Part shown: positions 22,534 to 32,007 of the stretch, piece by piece | Position numbering within the stretch: the stretch's first letter is position 1 | How the letters are laid out: each line of letters begins with the position of its first letter | Assembly: GCA_025465355.1 (NCBI GenBank) | Contig: JAODNN010000137.1 | Coordinates: 1 to 43,012 of the forward strand | Origin: Blastococcus sp. | GTDB taxonomy: Bacteria; Actinomycetota; Actinomycetes; Mycobacteriales; Geodermatophilaceae | DNA length: 43,012 nt | Reading direction: 5' to 3' | Notes under the pieces: model-generated | What the model saw: the letters and a program-made list of their open reading frames with translations, nothing else | Told to the model about the DNA's origin: nothing | The model's database searches: none | Program-made: the position numbers and the translations under genes

Positions 22534-23445
22534 TCAGCCCTCGCCCGCCGGGCGGTGATCAGCATCACCGGCCGCAGGGATCGCGACGCCGTCGTCCGCC
22601 GGTTCCGTGGCACCCCGCGTGATGACCTCCCGTGGCCGACCGCGCATGTGGACGAAGTAGGCCAGCCCACCCAGGCCCACCAGGATCGCGGTGAACACGT
22701 TGAGCCGGACCCCGAAGAAGTGCTCGGCGGGATCGCTGCGCAGCAGCTCCACCCCCAGCCGGCCGATGCAGTAGGCGACCACGTACAGGGCGAAGGCCCG
22801 GCCGTGACCCAGCCGGAAGCGCCGGTCGGCCCAGACCACGAACGCGGCGGCCGCCAGGTTCCAGATCAGCTCGTACAGGAACGTCGGGTGGTAGTAGCCC
22901 AGCACCACCGGGTGCCCATCGGGCCCGATGACGGCGTGCCCACCGTCCCACTGGTAGACGCGCAGCCGCCACGGCAGATCGGTCAGCCCGCCGTAGAGCT
23001 CGTTGTTGAACCAGTTGCCCAGCCGGCCGATGGCCTGGGCCACCAGCAGACCCGGCGCCAGCGCGTCGGCGAAGGCCGGCAGTGGGATCCCCCGCCGCCG
23101 GCAGGCGATCCAGGCGCCGACTCCACCGAGCGCGATCGCCCCCCAGATGCCGAGGCCGCCCTCCCAGATGGCGAAGGCCCGCAGTGGGTGGCCTCCGGCC
23201 CCGAAGTACGGGCGGGGGCTGGAGATCACGTGGTAGAGCCGGCCGCCGATGATGCCGAACGGCACCGCCCACACCGCGATGTCGAGCACGTCCCCGCGGG
23301 CACCGCCCCGGGCGACCCACCGCTTCTCGGTGATCACGATGGCCGCGACGATTCCGGCCACGATGCACAGCGCGTAGGCCCGGATCGGGAGCGGGCCGAG
23401 TTGCCAGACGCCCTGCGTCGGGCTGGGGATGGTCGCAAGGATCAC
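22534..23445 (-). CDS. lgt: Prolipoprotein diacylglyceryl transferase
   Basis: A 303-residue integral membrane enzyme that transfers diacylglycerol from phosphatidylglycerol to the lipobox Cys of lipoproteins. The family signature GRLGNWFNNELYGG is at 140-153, with Arg141. Other landmarks are IRAYAL at 21-26, GGRLYHV at 67-73, and a late GRLGVELLRSDPAEHFFG. About seven hydrophobic segments precede a hydrophilic C-terminal tail of about 40 residues. The GTG start overlaps the trpA stop by 4 nt, so lgt is coupled to the trp genes. The receptor lipoprotein in this window would be one of its clients. Confidence 0.96.
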   Translation of the reverse strand: MILATIPSPTQGVWQLGPLPIRAYALCIVAGIVAAIVITEKRWVARGGARGDVLDIAVWAVPFGIIGGRLYHVISSPRPYFGAGGHPLRAFAIWEGGLGIWGAIALGGVGAWIACRRRGIPLPAFADALAPGLLVAQAIGRLGNWFNNELYGGLTDLPWRLRVYQWDGGHAVIGPDGHPVVLGYYHPTFLYELIWNLAAAAFVVWADRRFRLGHGRAFALYVVAYCIGRLGVELLRSDPAEHFFGVRLNVFTAILVGLGGLAYFVHMRGRPREVITRGATEPADDGVAIPAAGDADHRPAGEG

Positions 23446-24227
23446 GTCCGGACCCCCGCGGCCAGGTCCTCGGACAACGCACGGACGCCGTCCGGCCCGC
23501 GGCCCTCGATCAGCTCACGCACGTAGGCGGATCCGACGATGACCCCGTCCGCGTAGCCGGCCAGCTCAGCGGCCTGGGATCCGTTGGAGACCCCGAGCCC
23601 GACGCAGATCGCCAGGTCGGGTGCCACCGCACGGGTCCGCGTGACCAGCTCCTCCGCAGCCCGGCCCACGGTGGCCCGGGTGCCGGTGACGCCCATCGTC
23701 GAGGCGGCGTAGACGAAACCGCGGCACGCCTCGGCGGTCGACCGCAGCCGGGCGTCGGTGGACGACGGCGCGACGAGGAAGACCCGGTCGAGGTCGGCCC
23801 TCTCCGTGGCGGCGATCCACTCGGCGGCCTCGTCGGGGATCAGGTCGGGGGTGATGGCCCCCGCGCCCCCGGCGGCGGCCAGATCGGTGGCGAACCGCTC
23901 GACCCCGTAGCGCTCGATCGGGTTCCAGTAGCTCATCACGACCGGGACGGCTCCCGCGGCGGCGACCGCCTCGACCGCCCGGAGCACGTCCCGCATGCCC
24001 ACCCCGGCGCGGACGGCGACGTCGACGGCCTGCTGGATCACCGGCCCGTCCATGCCGGGGTCGCTGTAGGGCACCCCGACCTCGACCACGTCGGCGCCCG
24101 CCTCCACCGCGGCGACCATCGCGGCGATCGAGTCCTCGACGTTCGGGTAGCCCACGGGGAGGTAGGCGATCAGCGCGGCCCGGCCCTCCGCCTTGGCCTT
24201 GCCGATGCACTCGGCGAGCTTGCTCAC
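23442..24227 (-). CDS. trpA: Tryptophan synthase alpha chain
   Basis: A 261-residue TIM barrel cleaving indole-3-glycerol phosphate to indole and glyceraldehyde 3-phosphate; indole is channelled to TrpB. The catalytic residues are at the canonical positions: Glu49 in [12 protein letters not shown] and Asp60 in [10 protein letters not shown]. The late phosphate-binding region [11 protein letters not shown] and DGVIVGSA is also present. The start overlaps the trpB stop by 4 nt (ATGA), and the stop overlaps lgt by 4 nt. Length is typical. Confidence 0.97.
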   Translation of the reverse strand: MSKLAECIGKAKAEGRAALIAYLPVGYPNVEDSIAAMVAAVEAGADVVEVGVPYSDPGMDGPVIQQAVDVAVRAGVGMRDVLRAVEAVAAAGAVPVVMSYWNPIERYGVERFATDLAAAGGAGAITPDLIPDEAAEWIAATERADLDRVFLVAPSSTDARLRSTAEACRGFVYAASTMGVTGTRATVGRAAEELVTRTRAVAPDLAICVGLGVSNGSQAAELAGYADGVIVGSAYVRELIEGRGPDGVRALSEDLAAGVRT

Positions 24228-25573
24228 GCGGTCTCTCCTGCCTCGGGCCCGGCGACGGCCTCGTCGTTGCTGATCGCGCCCTCGGTCGGTTGCTGCTCGG
24301 TGTCGAGGCCGGGGCCCGGGTCGACGTCCTCACGGTCGCCGAGCCCGAACCACGTCGAGGCGGTCTCGACGTCCTTGTCGCCGCGGCCGGAGAGGTTGAC
24401 CAGCAGCAGCGCGTCCGGGCCCAGTTCCTTGCCCAGCGTCAGGGCACCGGCGAGGGCGTGCGCCGATTCGATCGCCGGGATGATGCCCTCCGTCCGGCAG
24501 AGCAGCGCGAACGCCTCCATCGCCTCGGCGTCGGTCACCGCCCGGTACTCGGCCCGGCCGATGTCGTGCAGGTAGCTGTGCTCAGGGCCGACGCCGGGAT
24601 AGTCCAGTCCGGCGCTGATCGAGTGCGACTCGATCGTCTGGCCGTTGTCGTCCTGGAGCAGGTAGGAGCGCGCGCCGTGCAGGACGCCCGGGCTCCCCCC
24701 GGTGATCGTCGCCGCGTGCCGGCCGGTGTCGACGCCGTCGCCGCCGGCCTCGAGTCCGAGCAGCCGGACGCCGTCGTCGGGCAGGAAGGCGGTGAAGATG
24801 CCGATCGCGTTCGATCCCCCGCCGACGCAGGCGAGGACGGCGTCGGGTAGCCGTCCCTCACGCTCGAGCACCTGGGCGCGCGCCTCGTCGCCGATGACCC
24901 GCTGGAAGTCGCGGACCATCCCGGGGAACGGGTGCGGGCCGGCGACGGTGCCGAAGACGTAGTGCGTGCTCTCGACGTTGGCCACCCAGTCGCGGAACGC
25001 CTCGTTGATGGCGTCCTTGAGGGTGCGGGAGCCGGTGGTGACGGGGATGACCTCGGCGCCGAGCAGCCGCATCCGCGCGACGTTGAGCGCCTGCCGCCGG
25101 GTGTCCTCCTCGCCCATGTAGACGGTGCAGGAGAGCCCGAGCAGCGCAGCGGCAGTCGCCGTGGCCACGCCGTGCTGGCCCGCCCCGGTCTCGGCGATCA
25201 CGCGGGTCTTGCCGAGCCGCTGCACCAGGAGCGCCTGGCCGAGCACATTGTTGATCTTGTGTGAGCCGGTGTGGTTGAGGTCCTCGCGCTTGAGCAGCAC
25301 GGTGGCGCCGCCGGCGTGCTCGGCGAACTTCGGCACCGCGGTCAGCGGCGTGGGCCGGCCGGAGTACTCACGCTGCAGCCGGCCGAACTCGGCCAGGAAC
25401 TCGGGGTCGTCCCGCATCGCCTCGTAGGCGGCCGCGATCTCGTCGAGGGCGGCGACGAGCGCCTCCGGGACGAAGCGACCACCGAAGATCCCGAAGTGTC
25501 CGGCGGCATCCGGCCACTCCGAGCGCGCCGGCGCGACACGCTCCCCGGACGGCTGGACAGCACTGGTGGTCAT
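24224..25573 (-). CDS. trpB: Tryptophan synthase beta chain
   Basis: A 449-residue PLP enzyme condensing indole with serine to give tryptophan. The Schiff-base lysine is Lys106 ([19 protein letters not shown]), the phosphate-binding loop is [10 protein letters not shown], and [11 protein letters not shown] is typical of TrpB1. The N-terminal 25 residues and the acidic C-terminal tail of about 45 residues ([17 protein letters not shown]...) go beyond the usual core of about 400; the tail is unlikely to be catalytic. ATG 25573 opens the gene 66 nt after trpC. Confidence 0.97.
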   Translation of the reverse strand: MTTSAVQPSGERVAPARSEWPDAAGHFGIFGGRFVPEALVAALDEIAAAYEAMRDDPEFLAEFGRLQREYSGRPTPLTAVPKFAEHAGGATVLLKREDLNHTGSHKINNVLGQALLVQRLGKTRVIAETGAGQHGVATATAAALLGLSCTVYMGEEDTRRQALNVARMRLLGAEVIPVTTGSRTLKDAINEAFRDWVANVESTHYVFGTVAGPHPFPGMVRDFQRVIGDEARAQVLEREGRLPDAVLACVGGGSNAIGIFTAFLPDDGVRLLGLEAGGDGVDTGRHAATITGGSPGVLHGARSYLLQDDNGQTIESHSISAGLDYPGVGPEHSYLHDIGRAEYRAVTDAEAMEAFALLCRTEGIIPAIESAHALAGALTLGKELGPDALLLVNLSGRGDKDVETASTWFGLGDREDVDPGPGLDTEQQPTEGAISNDEAVAGPEAGETA

Positions 25574-25639
25574 GGGCTCAGTCTCCCGCGCCGTCGCACC
25601 TGCCCGGTGGAGGGGGTCGGCGTGAGGTGGTGCGGCGGG

Positions 25640-26449
25640 TCAACGACTCGTGCGCGGCGTGGCCGGGTGCGAGCCCGCCGTCACGAGATCGGCGACCGCC
25701 TGGCGGGCGTCACCGGCCGTGACGAGGCCCTCCCCGACGAGGACGGCGTCGGCCCCGGCGGAGGCGTAGCTGATCAGATCGTGCGGCCCGCGGACGCCGG
25801 ACTCGGCCACCTTGACCACGCCGGACGGCAGGCCAGGGGCGATCCGCTCGAAGGTGGAGCGGTCCACCGACAGGGTGGTCAGGTCGCGGGCGTTGACCCC
25901 GATGATCGAGGCGCCGGCGGCGAGCGCCCGGTCGGCCTCCTCCTCCGTGTGCACCTCCACCAGGGCGGTCATGCCGAGCGACTCGACCCGCTCGAGCAGC
26001 CCCAGCAGGGCGTTCTGCTCGAGCGCGGCGACGATCAGCAGGACGACGTCGGCGCCGTGCGCGCGGGCCTCGTGCACCTGGTAGCTGCTGACCACGAAGT
26101 CCTTGCACAGCACCGGCACGTCCACGACCGCGCGGACCGCATCCAGGTCGGCCTGGGATCCGCCGAAGCGGCGCCGCTCGGTGAGGACGCTGATCACCCG
26201 CGCCCCCCCGGCGGCGTACTGGCCGGCCAGCTCGGCCGGGTCGGGGATGTCGGCCAGCTCGCCCTTCGACGGGCTGCGCCGCTTGACCTCCGCGATGACC
26301 CCGACACCGGGGGCGCGAAGGGCGGCCAGCGCGTCGAGCGCCGGGCGGGCGTCACGGGCGGCGGCCTTCACGGCCTCCAGCGGCGTGAGCGCCTCTCGCG
26401 CGGCGACGTCCTCACGGACTCCCGCCACGATGTCGTCGAGCACGGTCAC
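25640..26449 (-). CDS. trpC: Indole-3-glycerol phosphate synthase
   Basis: A 269-residue monofunctional TIM barrel that closes CdRP to indole-3-glycerol phosphate. Landmarks are the lysine-bearing [56 protein letters not shown] and a late [29 protein letters not shown] 26449 ([10 protein letters not shown]) matches the usual family start; the ORF extends in frame to 26839 but reads through the upstream gene. Ribosome-binding support is weak (GGA 13 nt upstream). A 170-nt gap separates it from the membrane-protein gene. No trpF domain is fused. Confidence 0.95.
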   Translation of the reverse strand: MTVLDDIVAGVREDVAAREALTPLEAVKAAARDARPALDALAALRAPGVGVIAEVKRRSPSKGELADIPDPAELAGQYAAGGARVISVLTERRRFGGSQADLDAVRAVVDVPVLCKDFVVSSYQVHEARAHGADVVLLIVAALEQNALLGLLERVESLGMTALVEVHTEEEADRALAAGASIIGVNARDLTTLSVDRSTFERIAPGLPSGVVKVAESGVRGPHDLISYASAGADAVLVGEGLVTAGDARQAVADLVTAGSHPATPRTSR

Positions 26450-26595
26450 GCGTGCGCCGTCCGCGAACGGGCGGTCTCTGGCCCGCGGTCTCCTGGCTGT
26501 CGCACAGATTTGTCCCCTCACCAGCCGGATGGGTGGACCCACTCTAGAACCGGCCCCATCCCCGACCGGCTCGGGGGCGCGTGCGGCGGGTCCCT

Positions 26596-26625
26596 GCCGT
26601 TCCGCTATACGCCGTTCCGCTATAC
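26596..26625. repeat. 15-bp tandem duplication covering a stop codon
   Basis: Two perfect copies of GCCGTTCCGCTATAC (26596-26610 and 26611-26625). Each contains the TAG stop of the upstream membrane-protein gene in the same frame, so the stop is duplicated (26622-26620 and 26607-26605). Confidence 0.9.
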
Positions 26626-27264
26626 GTCGGCCGCGTCGGTGGGATCCTCGCCGCGGTCGAGCGCCCGCCAGGCCGCCTGGGCGCGGTCGTCGTCGGTGCG
26701 GGGCGGCGACGCGGACACGGGCAGCGCCCCCTCCCGCTCGTACTTGCGGCCCATCCCCGGCCAGCGGCGGCCACGCATCACCACGAGCAGCCCGGTCGCC
26801 GCACCGAGCACACCGGCCACGATCGTGAGCACGGGCCACGCGTCACTGATCCCGACGGTCACCGGGCCGGGCCATCGGCCGACACCCGGCAGCCCGGTCG
26901 AGGAGTCCCTCAGCCCGCCGGTGAGCGCGCGCAGGCCCGACCACGCCAGAACGCCGCCGGCCACTGCCATGAGCAGCCCCACGGCCACCCGGCCGGCACC
27001 GCGAACGGCCAGCAACGCGACGGCCGCGGCCAGCAGCACCAGGCCGGCGGCCGGCACGAGCGGGGCTGCGCCACTCCCGGTGAGGACGTCGGTCAGCGGC
27101 GGCAGCGGTACCTGCCGGGCGACCGTGACCGTCGCCCAGGTCTGACCGCCGGCCGACAGCGCCAGGGCACCGGCGACCACCGCACCGGCCACGGCCAGGC
27201 CGAGCTCCCTACGGGGAGTGGCAGGCGCCGGCCCTGGTTCGCTCCCGCGGGGCGCGCCGCTCAC
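26620..27264 (-). CDS. Trp biosynthesis-associated membrane protein
   Basis: A 214-residue protein of the TIGR02234/Trp_oprn_chp type, known only by its regular place in actinobacterial trp clusters. It has four hydrophobic segments: about 21-40, 68-87, 91-110 and 143-163. An extracytoplasmic loop after the first contains TWATVTV, and one before the last contains Trp residues. The hydrophilic, charged C-terminus of about 45 residues ([26 protein letters not shown]...) should be cytoplasmic. The start overlaps the trpE stop by 4 nt. Function is unknown; a link to tryptophan or indole handling is inference from position only. Confidence 0.85.
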   Translation of the reverse strand: MSGAPRGSEPGPAPATPRRELGLAVAGAVVAGALALSAGGQTWATVTVARQVPLPPLTDVLTGSGAAPLVPAAGLVLLAAAVALLAVRGAGRVAVGLLMAVAGGVLAWSGLRALTGGLRDSSTGLPGVGRWPGPVTVGISDAWPVLTIVAGVLGAATGLLVVMRGRRWPGMGRKYEREGALPVSASPPRTDDDRAQAAWRALDRGEDPTDAADV

Positions 27265-28757
27265 GGCAGTTCCCGCAGCCCCTCCGCCGTGGCGATGGCG
27301 GTCAGCACGGCACGCGCCTTGTGCCGGGTCTCGGCTTCCTCGGTGGCGGGGTCGCTGTCGGCGACGATGCCGGCGCCGGCCTGCACGTACGCGCGTCCCT
27401 GGTGGAGGACAGCGGTCCGGATGGCGATGGCCATGTCCATGTCACCGCTGGAGTCGAGGTAGCCGACCGTGCCCGCGTACAGCGCCCGCCGCGTGGGCTC
27501 GAGGGACTCGATGATCTCCATGGCGCGCGGTTTCGGCGCACCGGAGACGGTGCCGGCCGGGAACGTCGCGTCGAAGACGTCGAGCGCGTCATACGCGTCC
27601 GCCACCTCCCCGGAGACCGTGGACACCATGTGCATGACGTGGCTGTAGTTCTCGATCCGCATGAAATCGGGGACCTCGACGGTTCCGGGGACGCACACCC
27701 GGCCGAGGTCGTTGCGGGCCAGGTCGACCAGCATCACGTGCTCGGCCCGCTCCTTGGGGTCGGCGAGCAGTTCCCCGGCCAGCCGCACGTCCTCCTCCTC
27801 GTTCGCGCCGCGGGGCCGGGTGCCGGCCGGCGGGTGGACCACCGCCGACGTCCCGGTCACGGTGACCAGGGCCTCGGGCGAGGAGCCGACCACGTCGAAG
27901 GGACTGTCCCGGCCGGCGAAGCGCAGCAGGTACATGTACGGCGAGGGGTTGGTCGCCCGCAGCACGCGGTAGACATCGAGCGCGTCGACGTCCGTCGTCG
28001 TCTCGAAGCGCTGGGCCAGCACGACCTGGAAGGCGTCCCCGGCCCGGATGTGCTCCCGGACGCGCTCGACCCCCTTCTCGAACACCCCGTCCGCCATGTT
28101 GCTCGTCGCGCGGGGAGCCTCGGCGATCTCCAGCACGGCGACCCCGGACGGCGCGGCCTGGGTGAGGTCCGCGGCCATCGCGTCCAGCCGGGCCACGGCG
28201 TCGGCGTACGCATCCGCGCCGCGCAGCGCGTTGGCGATGAGCAGCACCGTGCCGTCGGTGTGGTCGAGCACGGCCAGGTCGGTCACCAGCATCATGGCCA
28301 GCTCGGGCATCCCGAGGTCGTCGGTGCTGCTCTCCGGCAACCGCTCCAGCCGCCGGACGACGTCGTAGCCCAGGTAGCCGACCAGCCCGCCGGTCAGCGG
28401 CGGCAGGCCGGTATCCCGCGGCGAGCGGAACCGGCGCGCGAGTGTGCGGACGGCGGCGAGCGGGTCGGCCGGCAGATCGTCGGTGAGCCCGGGGACGTCG
28501 TCCCCCAGCCACTGCGTGACGCCGTCCCGCTCGGTGAGCACCCCGGCGCTGCGCACGCCGACGAAGCTGTAGCGCGCCCAGCGCTTGCCCTGCTCGGCGG
28601 ACTCGAGCAGCACCGTGCCGGGGCGGTTGCCCGCCAGCTTGCGGTAGATGCCGACGGCGGTCTCACTGTCGGCCAGCAGCTTGCGGGTGACCGGCACGAT
28701 GGGCTGGTCCATCGCCGCGAACTCCTCGCGGATGGGAGAGGTGACGCCGAACCTCAT
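27261..28757 (-). CDS. trpE: Anthranilate synthase component I
   Basis: A 498-residue chorismate-utilising enzyme; with a glutamine amidotransferase (TrpG, not in the window) it makes anthranilate. The tryptophan feedback motif LLES-x10-S is intact (L50 to S53, then S64). The C-terminal domain has the usual [46 protein letters not shown] and [12 protein letters not shown] segments, ending in [27 protein letters not shown] 28757 overlaps the hisI stop (ATGA), joining histidine and tryptophan genes translationally. The longer ORF to 28892 only reads hisI in another frame. Confidence 0.97.
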   Translation of the reverse strand: MRFGVTSPIREEFAAMDQPIVPVTRKLLADSETAVGIYRKLAGNRPGTVLLESAEQGKRWARYSFVGVRSAGVLTERDGVTQWLGDDVPGLTDDLPADPLAAVRTLARRFRSPRDTGLPPLTGGLVGYLGYDVVRRLERLPESSTDDLGMPELAMMLVTDLAVLDHTDGTVLLIANALRGADAYADAVARLDAMAADLTQAAPSGVAVLEIAEAPRATSNMADGVFEKGVERVREHIRAGDAFQVVLAQRFETTTDVDALDVYRVLRATNPSPYMYLLRFAGRDSPFDVVGSSPEALVTVTGTSAVVHPPAGTRPRGANEEEDVRLAGELLADPKERAEHVMLVDLARNDLGRVCVPGTVEVPDFMRIENYSHVMHMVSTVSGEVADAYDALDVFDATFPAGTVSGAPKPRAMEIIESLEPTRRALYAGTVGYLDSSGDMDMAIAIRTAVLHQGRAYVQAGAGIVADSDPATEEAETRHKARAVLTAIATAEGLRELP

Positions 28758-29119
28758 GCCGCAGTCCCCTCGACCGCGGGCAGCGACCGGAAGAAGCAGC
28801 TCCGCTCCCCGGTGTGGCAGGCCGCGCCCTCCTGGTCCACCAGAACCAGCAGCGCGTCGCCGTCGCAGTCCAAGCGCACGTCGCGCACCCACTGCCGGTT
28901 ACCCGAGGTCTCGCCCTTGACCCAGTACTCCCCCCGGCTGCGCGACCAGTAGGTGGCGCGCCCCGTGGTGAGGGTGCGGCGCAGCGCCTCGTCGTCCATC
29001 CAGGCCAGCATGAGCACCTCACCGGTGTCGTGCTGCTGGACGACGGCGGCAACCAGACCGGCGGGATCGTGCCGCAGCAACGCGGCGACCTCTGGATCGA
29101 GCGGCGGGACCTCGGACAT
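28754..29119 (-). CDS. hisI: Phosphoribosyl-AMP cyclohydrolase
   Basis: A 121-residue metalloenzyme opening the purine ring of phosphoribosyl-AMP, the third step of histidine synthesis. The zinc cysteines are C85, C101 and C108 (RLDCDGDAL and [10 protein letters not shown]), and the acidic DxDxD-like cluster spans D84 to D88. The motif [22 protein letters not shown] is diagnostic. There is no fused HisE pyrophosphohydrolase domain, as is usual in actinobacteria. The longer ORF to 29635 is out-of-frame sequence of the upstream gene. It overlaps trpE by 4 nt and starts 26 nt after the Pro-rich membrane-protein gene. Confidence 0.96.
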   Translation of the reverse strand: MSEVPPLDPEVAALLRHDPAGLVAAVVQQHDTGEVLMLAWMDDEALRRTLTTGRATYWSRSRGEYWVKGETSGNRQWVRDVRLDCDGDALLVLVDQEGAACHTGERSCFFRSLPAVEGTAA

Positions 29120-29145
29120 GACCGCAAGTGTGCCGTGCCGCCTCG

Positions 29146-29829
29146 CTACCGCCGCGGAGTCCCGTCGAACCAGTGCCGTCCGGAGCCGGACACCACCAGG
29201 CCCACCGCGACGAGCGGCGCTGCGGCATAGAACAACGAGAACACCCCGAGGGCGTCGCCGGGCGTGGGCCCGGCGACGTCGCTGAACACGCCGTGCACCC
29301 GGATCACCCAGTACGCGGCGAGGATCACCTGGACCAGATGTGCGCCGACCAGCATCAGCCAGGCGGCGCCGCTGCGCCGGTTCAGGGCGACGATGCCGGC
29401 CGCGATCAACGCGGCCACCGAGACCGCCTGCACGGCGGCCAGCACGGTGCCCTCGGTGACCAGGGCGTCCGCCGCGCGGGTGGGCTGCTGGCGCGTCGCG
29501 ATGTGGGCGATCGAGAGGACCATCCACAGGTACAGCGAGGAGAGCAGGACCAGCCCCGCCTGGACGAACGACAGCACCGCGGCGCCGATCACCTGGCCAG
29601 GCCTGCTCGGCCCCCGTGGCGGGGGCGGAGCCCACGGCAGCGGGTGGCCGTAGGGCGGTGGGTAGCCGGACGGGATCGGGTAGCCGTCAGGGGCTGCGCC
29701 CCACTGAGGGGGCGCATTCGGGGCGGTCTGCGGTGGGCCGGCGTACGGGGCGCCCGGGACGGTAGGCGTCGCCGGGTCGGCCCACGGGTCGCCGCTCACA
29801 GGGTCGCCGGTCACAGGGTCGCCGGTCAC
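29146..29829 (-). CDS. Pro-rich membrane protein of unknown function
   Basis: 227 residues. The first 75 are hydrophilic and rich in Pro, Gly and Tyr ([20 protein letters not shown]) and begin with a TGDPV-type repeat. About four hydrophobic helices follow: 79-100, 127-147, 153-174 and 187-208. No family or active site was recognised; the layout resembles many actinobacterial envelope proteins with a Pro-rich cytoplasmic tail. The GTG start overlaps the flavoprotein stop by 4 nt (GTGA). The repeat offers two further in-frame GTG codons at 29814 and 29799 as possible starts. Confidence 0.75.
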   Translation of the reverse strand: MTGDPVTGDPVSGDPWADPATPTVPGAPYAGPPQTAPNAPPQWGAAPDGYPIPSGYPPPYGHPLPWAPPPPRGPSRPGQVIGAAVLSFVQAGLVLLSSLYLWMVLSIAHIATRQQPTRAADALVTEGTVLAAVQAVSVAALIAAGIVALNRRSGAAWLMLVGAHLVQVILAAYWVIRVHGVFSDVAGPTPGDALGVFSLFYAAAPLVAVGLVVSGSGRHWFDGTPRR

Positions 29830-29830
29830 A
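29786..29830. repeat. Triplicated 15-bp repeat at a stop/start junction
   Basis: Three copies of GGGTCGCCGGTCACA: 29786-29800 with one mismatch, then 29801-29815 and 29816-29830. On the minus strand every copy contains GTGA. The flavoprotein frame therefore meets three in-frame TGA codons and the next gene has three in-frame GTG codons. The repeat encodes the TGDP-V/S-GDP start of the membrane protein. Confidence 0.9.
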
Positions 29831-31505
29831 GGGCCGCCGCGGCCGCGCGGCCGGCGACCCGGCCGGAGAACAGGCAGCCGCCGAGGAAGGTCCCCTCCAG
29901 CGACCGGTAGCCGTGCATCCCCCCGCCGCCGAACCCGGCCACCTCACCGGCCGCATAGAGGCCGGGGAAGACCTCCCCGCCCGGGCGGAGCACCCGTCCG
30001 GACAGGTCGGTCTCCAGCCCGCCGAGGGACTTGCGGGTGAGCAGGTTCAGCCGGACGGCGATGAGCGGGCCGGCCTCGGGGTCGAGCAACCGGTGCGGCG
30101 GCGCCACCCGGATGAGCTTGTCGCCCAGGTAGTTGCGGGCGCCGCGCACGGCGGTGAGCTGGGCGTCCTTGGTGAAGGGGTTGGCGATCTCGCGGTCGCG
30201 GGCGACCACCTCGCGCTCGATGTCGGCGAGGTCCAGCTCCGGGGTTCCCCCGGTGATCCGGTTCATCCCGGCGACGAGCTCGGGCAGCGTCGTCGCGACG
30301 ACGAAGTCCTCCCCGCGATCGAGGAAGGCCTGCACGGGAGCGGCGACCCCGGCCCTCGCCCGGCCCAGCAGCAGCTTGACGTCCTTGCCGGTGAGGTCGG
30401 GGTTCTGCTCGGAGCCGGAGAGCGCGAACTCCTTCTCCACGATCTTGTGGGTGGCGATGAACCAGGTGTGCTCGTACCCGGTCTGCCCGATGTGGGCCAG
30501 CGTCCCGAGGGTGTCGAAGCCCGGGAACAGCGGGACCGGCAGGCGACGGCCGACGGCGTCCAGCCAGAGCGACGAGGGGCCGGGCAGGATCCGGATGCCG
30601 TGGTCCGCCCACACCGGCGAGTGGTTGGCGATCCCCTCGGTGTAGTGCCACATCCGGTCGCTGTTGACCACGCTGGCGCCGGCCGCCTCGGTGGCCTCGA
30701 GCATGTGCCCGTCGACGTGCGCGGGGACGCCGGACAGCAGCCGCCGGGGCACCGGACCGAGCCGGGCCGGCCAGTTCCGGCGCACCAGCTCGTGGTTCCC
30801 GCCGATGCCGCCGGACGTGACGACGACGGCCTGCGCGGCGATCTCGAAGGGTGCGACCTCGGTACGCGAGCTGGCCTCCCCGCGGGCGACCCCGCTGGGT
30901 TCGAGGACGCTGCCCTGCACGCCGGTGACCGTGCCGTCGGTGACGACCAGCCCGGACACGCGGTGCCGGAAGCGCAGCTCCACCAGCCCGGCGTCGACGG
31001 CGGCCCGGACGCGCCGGGCGAACGGCGCCACCACGCCGGGGCCGGTACCCCAGACGATGTGGAAGCGCGGCACCGAATTGCCGGGGCCCGTGGCGCTGTA
31101 GCCGCCCCGCTCCGCCCAGCCGACGACCGGGAAGAAGCCGACGCCCTGCTCCTTCAGCCATGCCCGCTTCTCCCCCGCGGCGAACTGCAGGTAGGCCTCC
31201 GCCCACTGCCGCGGCCAGTGGTCCTCACGGCGGTCGAACCCCGCGGTGCCGAACCAGTCCTGGCGGGCCAGCTCGAGCGAATCGTGCACCCGGAGGTGCC
31301 GCTGCTCCGGGGAGTCGATGAGGAACAGCCCGCCGAACGACCACCAGGCCTGCCCACCGAAGGAGGCCTCGGGCTCCTGGTCGAGCAGCATCACGCGCTT
31401 GCCCGCATCGGCCAGCTCGGCGGTCGCGACCAGCCCGGCCAGCCCCGCCCCCACCACGACGACGTCGGCCTGTGTGCGGTCGGTTCCGCTGTGTTCGCTG
31501 CTCAC
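29826..31505 (-). CDS. FAD-binding dehydrogenase (fumarate reductase/KstD-like flavoprotein)
   Basis: 559 residues. The FAD-binding Rossmann motif VVVVGAGLAGLVATAELADAGKRVMLLDQE is at about 15-44, and a second FAD region near the C-terminus reads GLYAAGEVAGFGGGGMHGYRSLEGTFLGGCLFSGRVAG. The middle substrate domain contains TSGGIGGNHELVRRNWP. This fits the 'FAD-binding dehydrogenase' group related to fumarate reductase flavoproteins and 3-ketosteroid dehydrogenases; the substrate is not readable. GTG 31505 lies 7 nt after a TAGCGT hexamer whose TAG is the stop of the upstream gene. The stop overlaps the next gene's GTG. Confidence 0.88.
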   Translation of the reverse strand: MSSEHSGTDRTQADVVVVGAGLAGLVATAELADAGKRVMLLDQEPEASFGGQAWWSFGGLFLIDSPEQRHLRVHDSLELARQDWFGTAGFDRREDHWPRQWAEAYLQFAAGEKRAWLKEQGVGFFPVVGWAERGGYSATGPGNSVPRFHIVWGTGPGVVAPFARRVRAAVDAGLVELRFRHRVSGLVVTDGTVTGVQGSVLEPSGVARGEASSRTEVAPFEIAAQAVVVTSGGIGGNHELVRRNWPARLGPVPRRLLSGVPAHVDGHMLEATEAAGASVVNSDRMWHYTEGIANHSPVWADHGIRILPGPSSLWLDAVGRRLPVPLFPGFDTLGTLAHIGQTGYEHTWFIATHKIVEKEFALSGSEQNPDLTGKDVKLLLGRARAGVAAPVQAFLDRGEDFVVATTLPELVAGMNRITGGTPELDLADIEREVVARDREIANPFTKDAQLTAVRGARNYLGDKLIRVAPPHRLLDPEAGPLIAVRLNLLTRKSLGGLETDLSGRVLRPGGEVFPGLYAAGEVAGFGGGGMHGYRSLEGTFLGGCLFSGRVAGRAAAAAL

Positions 31506-31512
31506 CCGCGCG

Positions 31513-31518
31513 ACGCTA
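31513..31518 (-). promoter_or_regulatory. Candidate -10 hexamer of the flavoprotein gene (leaderless)
   Basis: TAGCGT on the minus strand, 7 nt before the GTG at 31505. Its first three bases are the stop codon of the preceding membrane-protein gene. Confidence 0.42.
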
Positions 31519-31983
31519 TCGGGAACCCGCTGGTCGGCGCCGTCCCCCCGGAGAGCGACTCGCCCGGCCGGGCGCCGTCCACGCGCGGACCGGCCGCCGC
31601 AGGCTGAGCACGAGGCTGCCGAGCGGGCCGAGCAGGAGCAGCACCGCCGTCCACATCTCGCGTCCCGCTCCGAGCGCGCCGAGCAGCGCCACCAGGGCGA
31701 GCACCACCACCGACAGGAGGGCCGCGGCAGCGGCGGAGACCAACCAGGCCCGCCGACGGCCCCGCAGCATCAGCACCGCCCCGGACACCGATCCGACGGC
31801 GAGCAGCAGCGGTGCCAGGACGTAGGCGGAAAGCCGCGGGCCGGTGTCCCAGAGCAGCCAGGCGAAATACACATCCTCAGCCGCCGCGATCACGCCGAAG
31901 GCAGCCGCGAACGGCACGACCTGAGGGCGTTCCCGCGGGTGGGACGTGGACCGTCCGAGGCGGTGGCTCGAGGTCGACGGCAC
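31516..31983 (-). CDS. Small membrane protein of unknown function
   Basis: 155 residues with four hydrophobic segments: about 22-40, 49-72, 80-103 and 108-127. They are flanked by Arg-rich ends (RRPVRAWTAPGRASRSPGGRRRPAGSR at the C-terminus, inside by the positive-inside rule). I recognise no family. GTG 31983 has no Shine-Dalgarno sequence but lies 7 nt after a TACGCT hexamer, which supports this start. It sits 24 nt after the ABC exporter gene and 10 nt before the flavoprotein start. Confidence 0.68.
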   Translation of the reverse strand: MPSTSSHRLGRSTSHPRERPQVVPFAAAFGVIAAAEDVYFAWLLWDTGPRLSAYVLAPLLLAVGSVSGAVLMLRGRRRAWLVSAAAAALLSVVVLALVALLGALGAGREMWTAVLLLLGPLGSLVLSLRRPVRAWTAPGRASRSPGGRRRPAGSR

Positions 31984-31990
31984 GAACCGC

Positions 31991-31996
31991 AGCGTA
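31991..31996 (-). promoter_or_regulatory. Candidate -10 hexamer of the small membrane protein (leaderless)
   Basis: TACGCT on the minus strand, 7 nt before GTG 31983. It lies in the 24-nt gap after the exporter gene. Confidence 0.42.
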
Positions 31997-32007
31997 GGTC
32001 GCGCTGG

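Noticed and set aside
26450-26595. Possible trp leader peptide or attenuator before trpC
   Set aside because: No short ORF with a run of Trp codons and no terminator/antiterminator pair on the minus strand.
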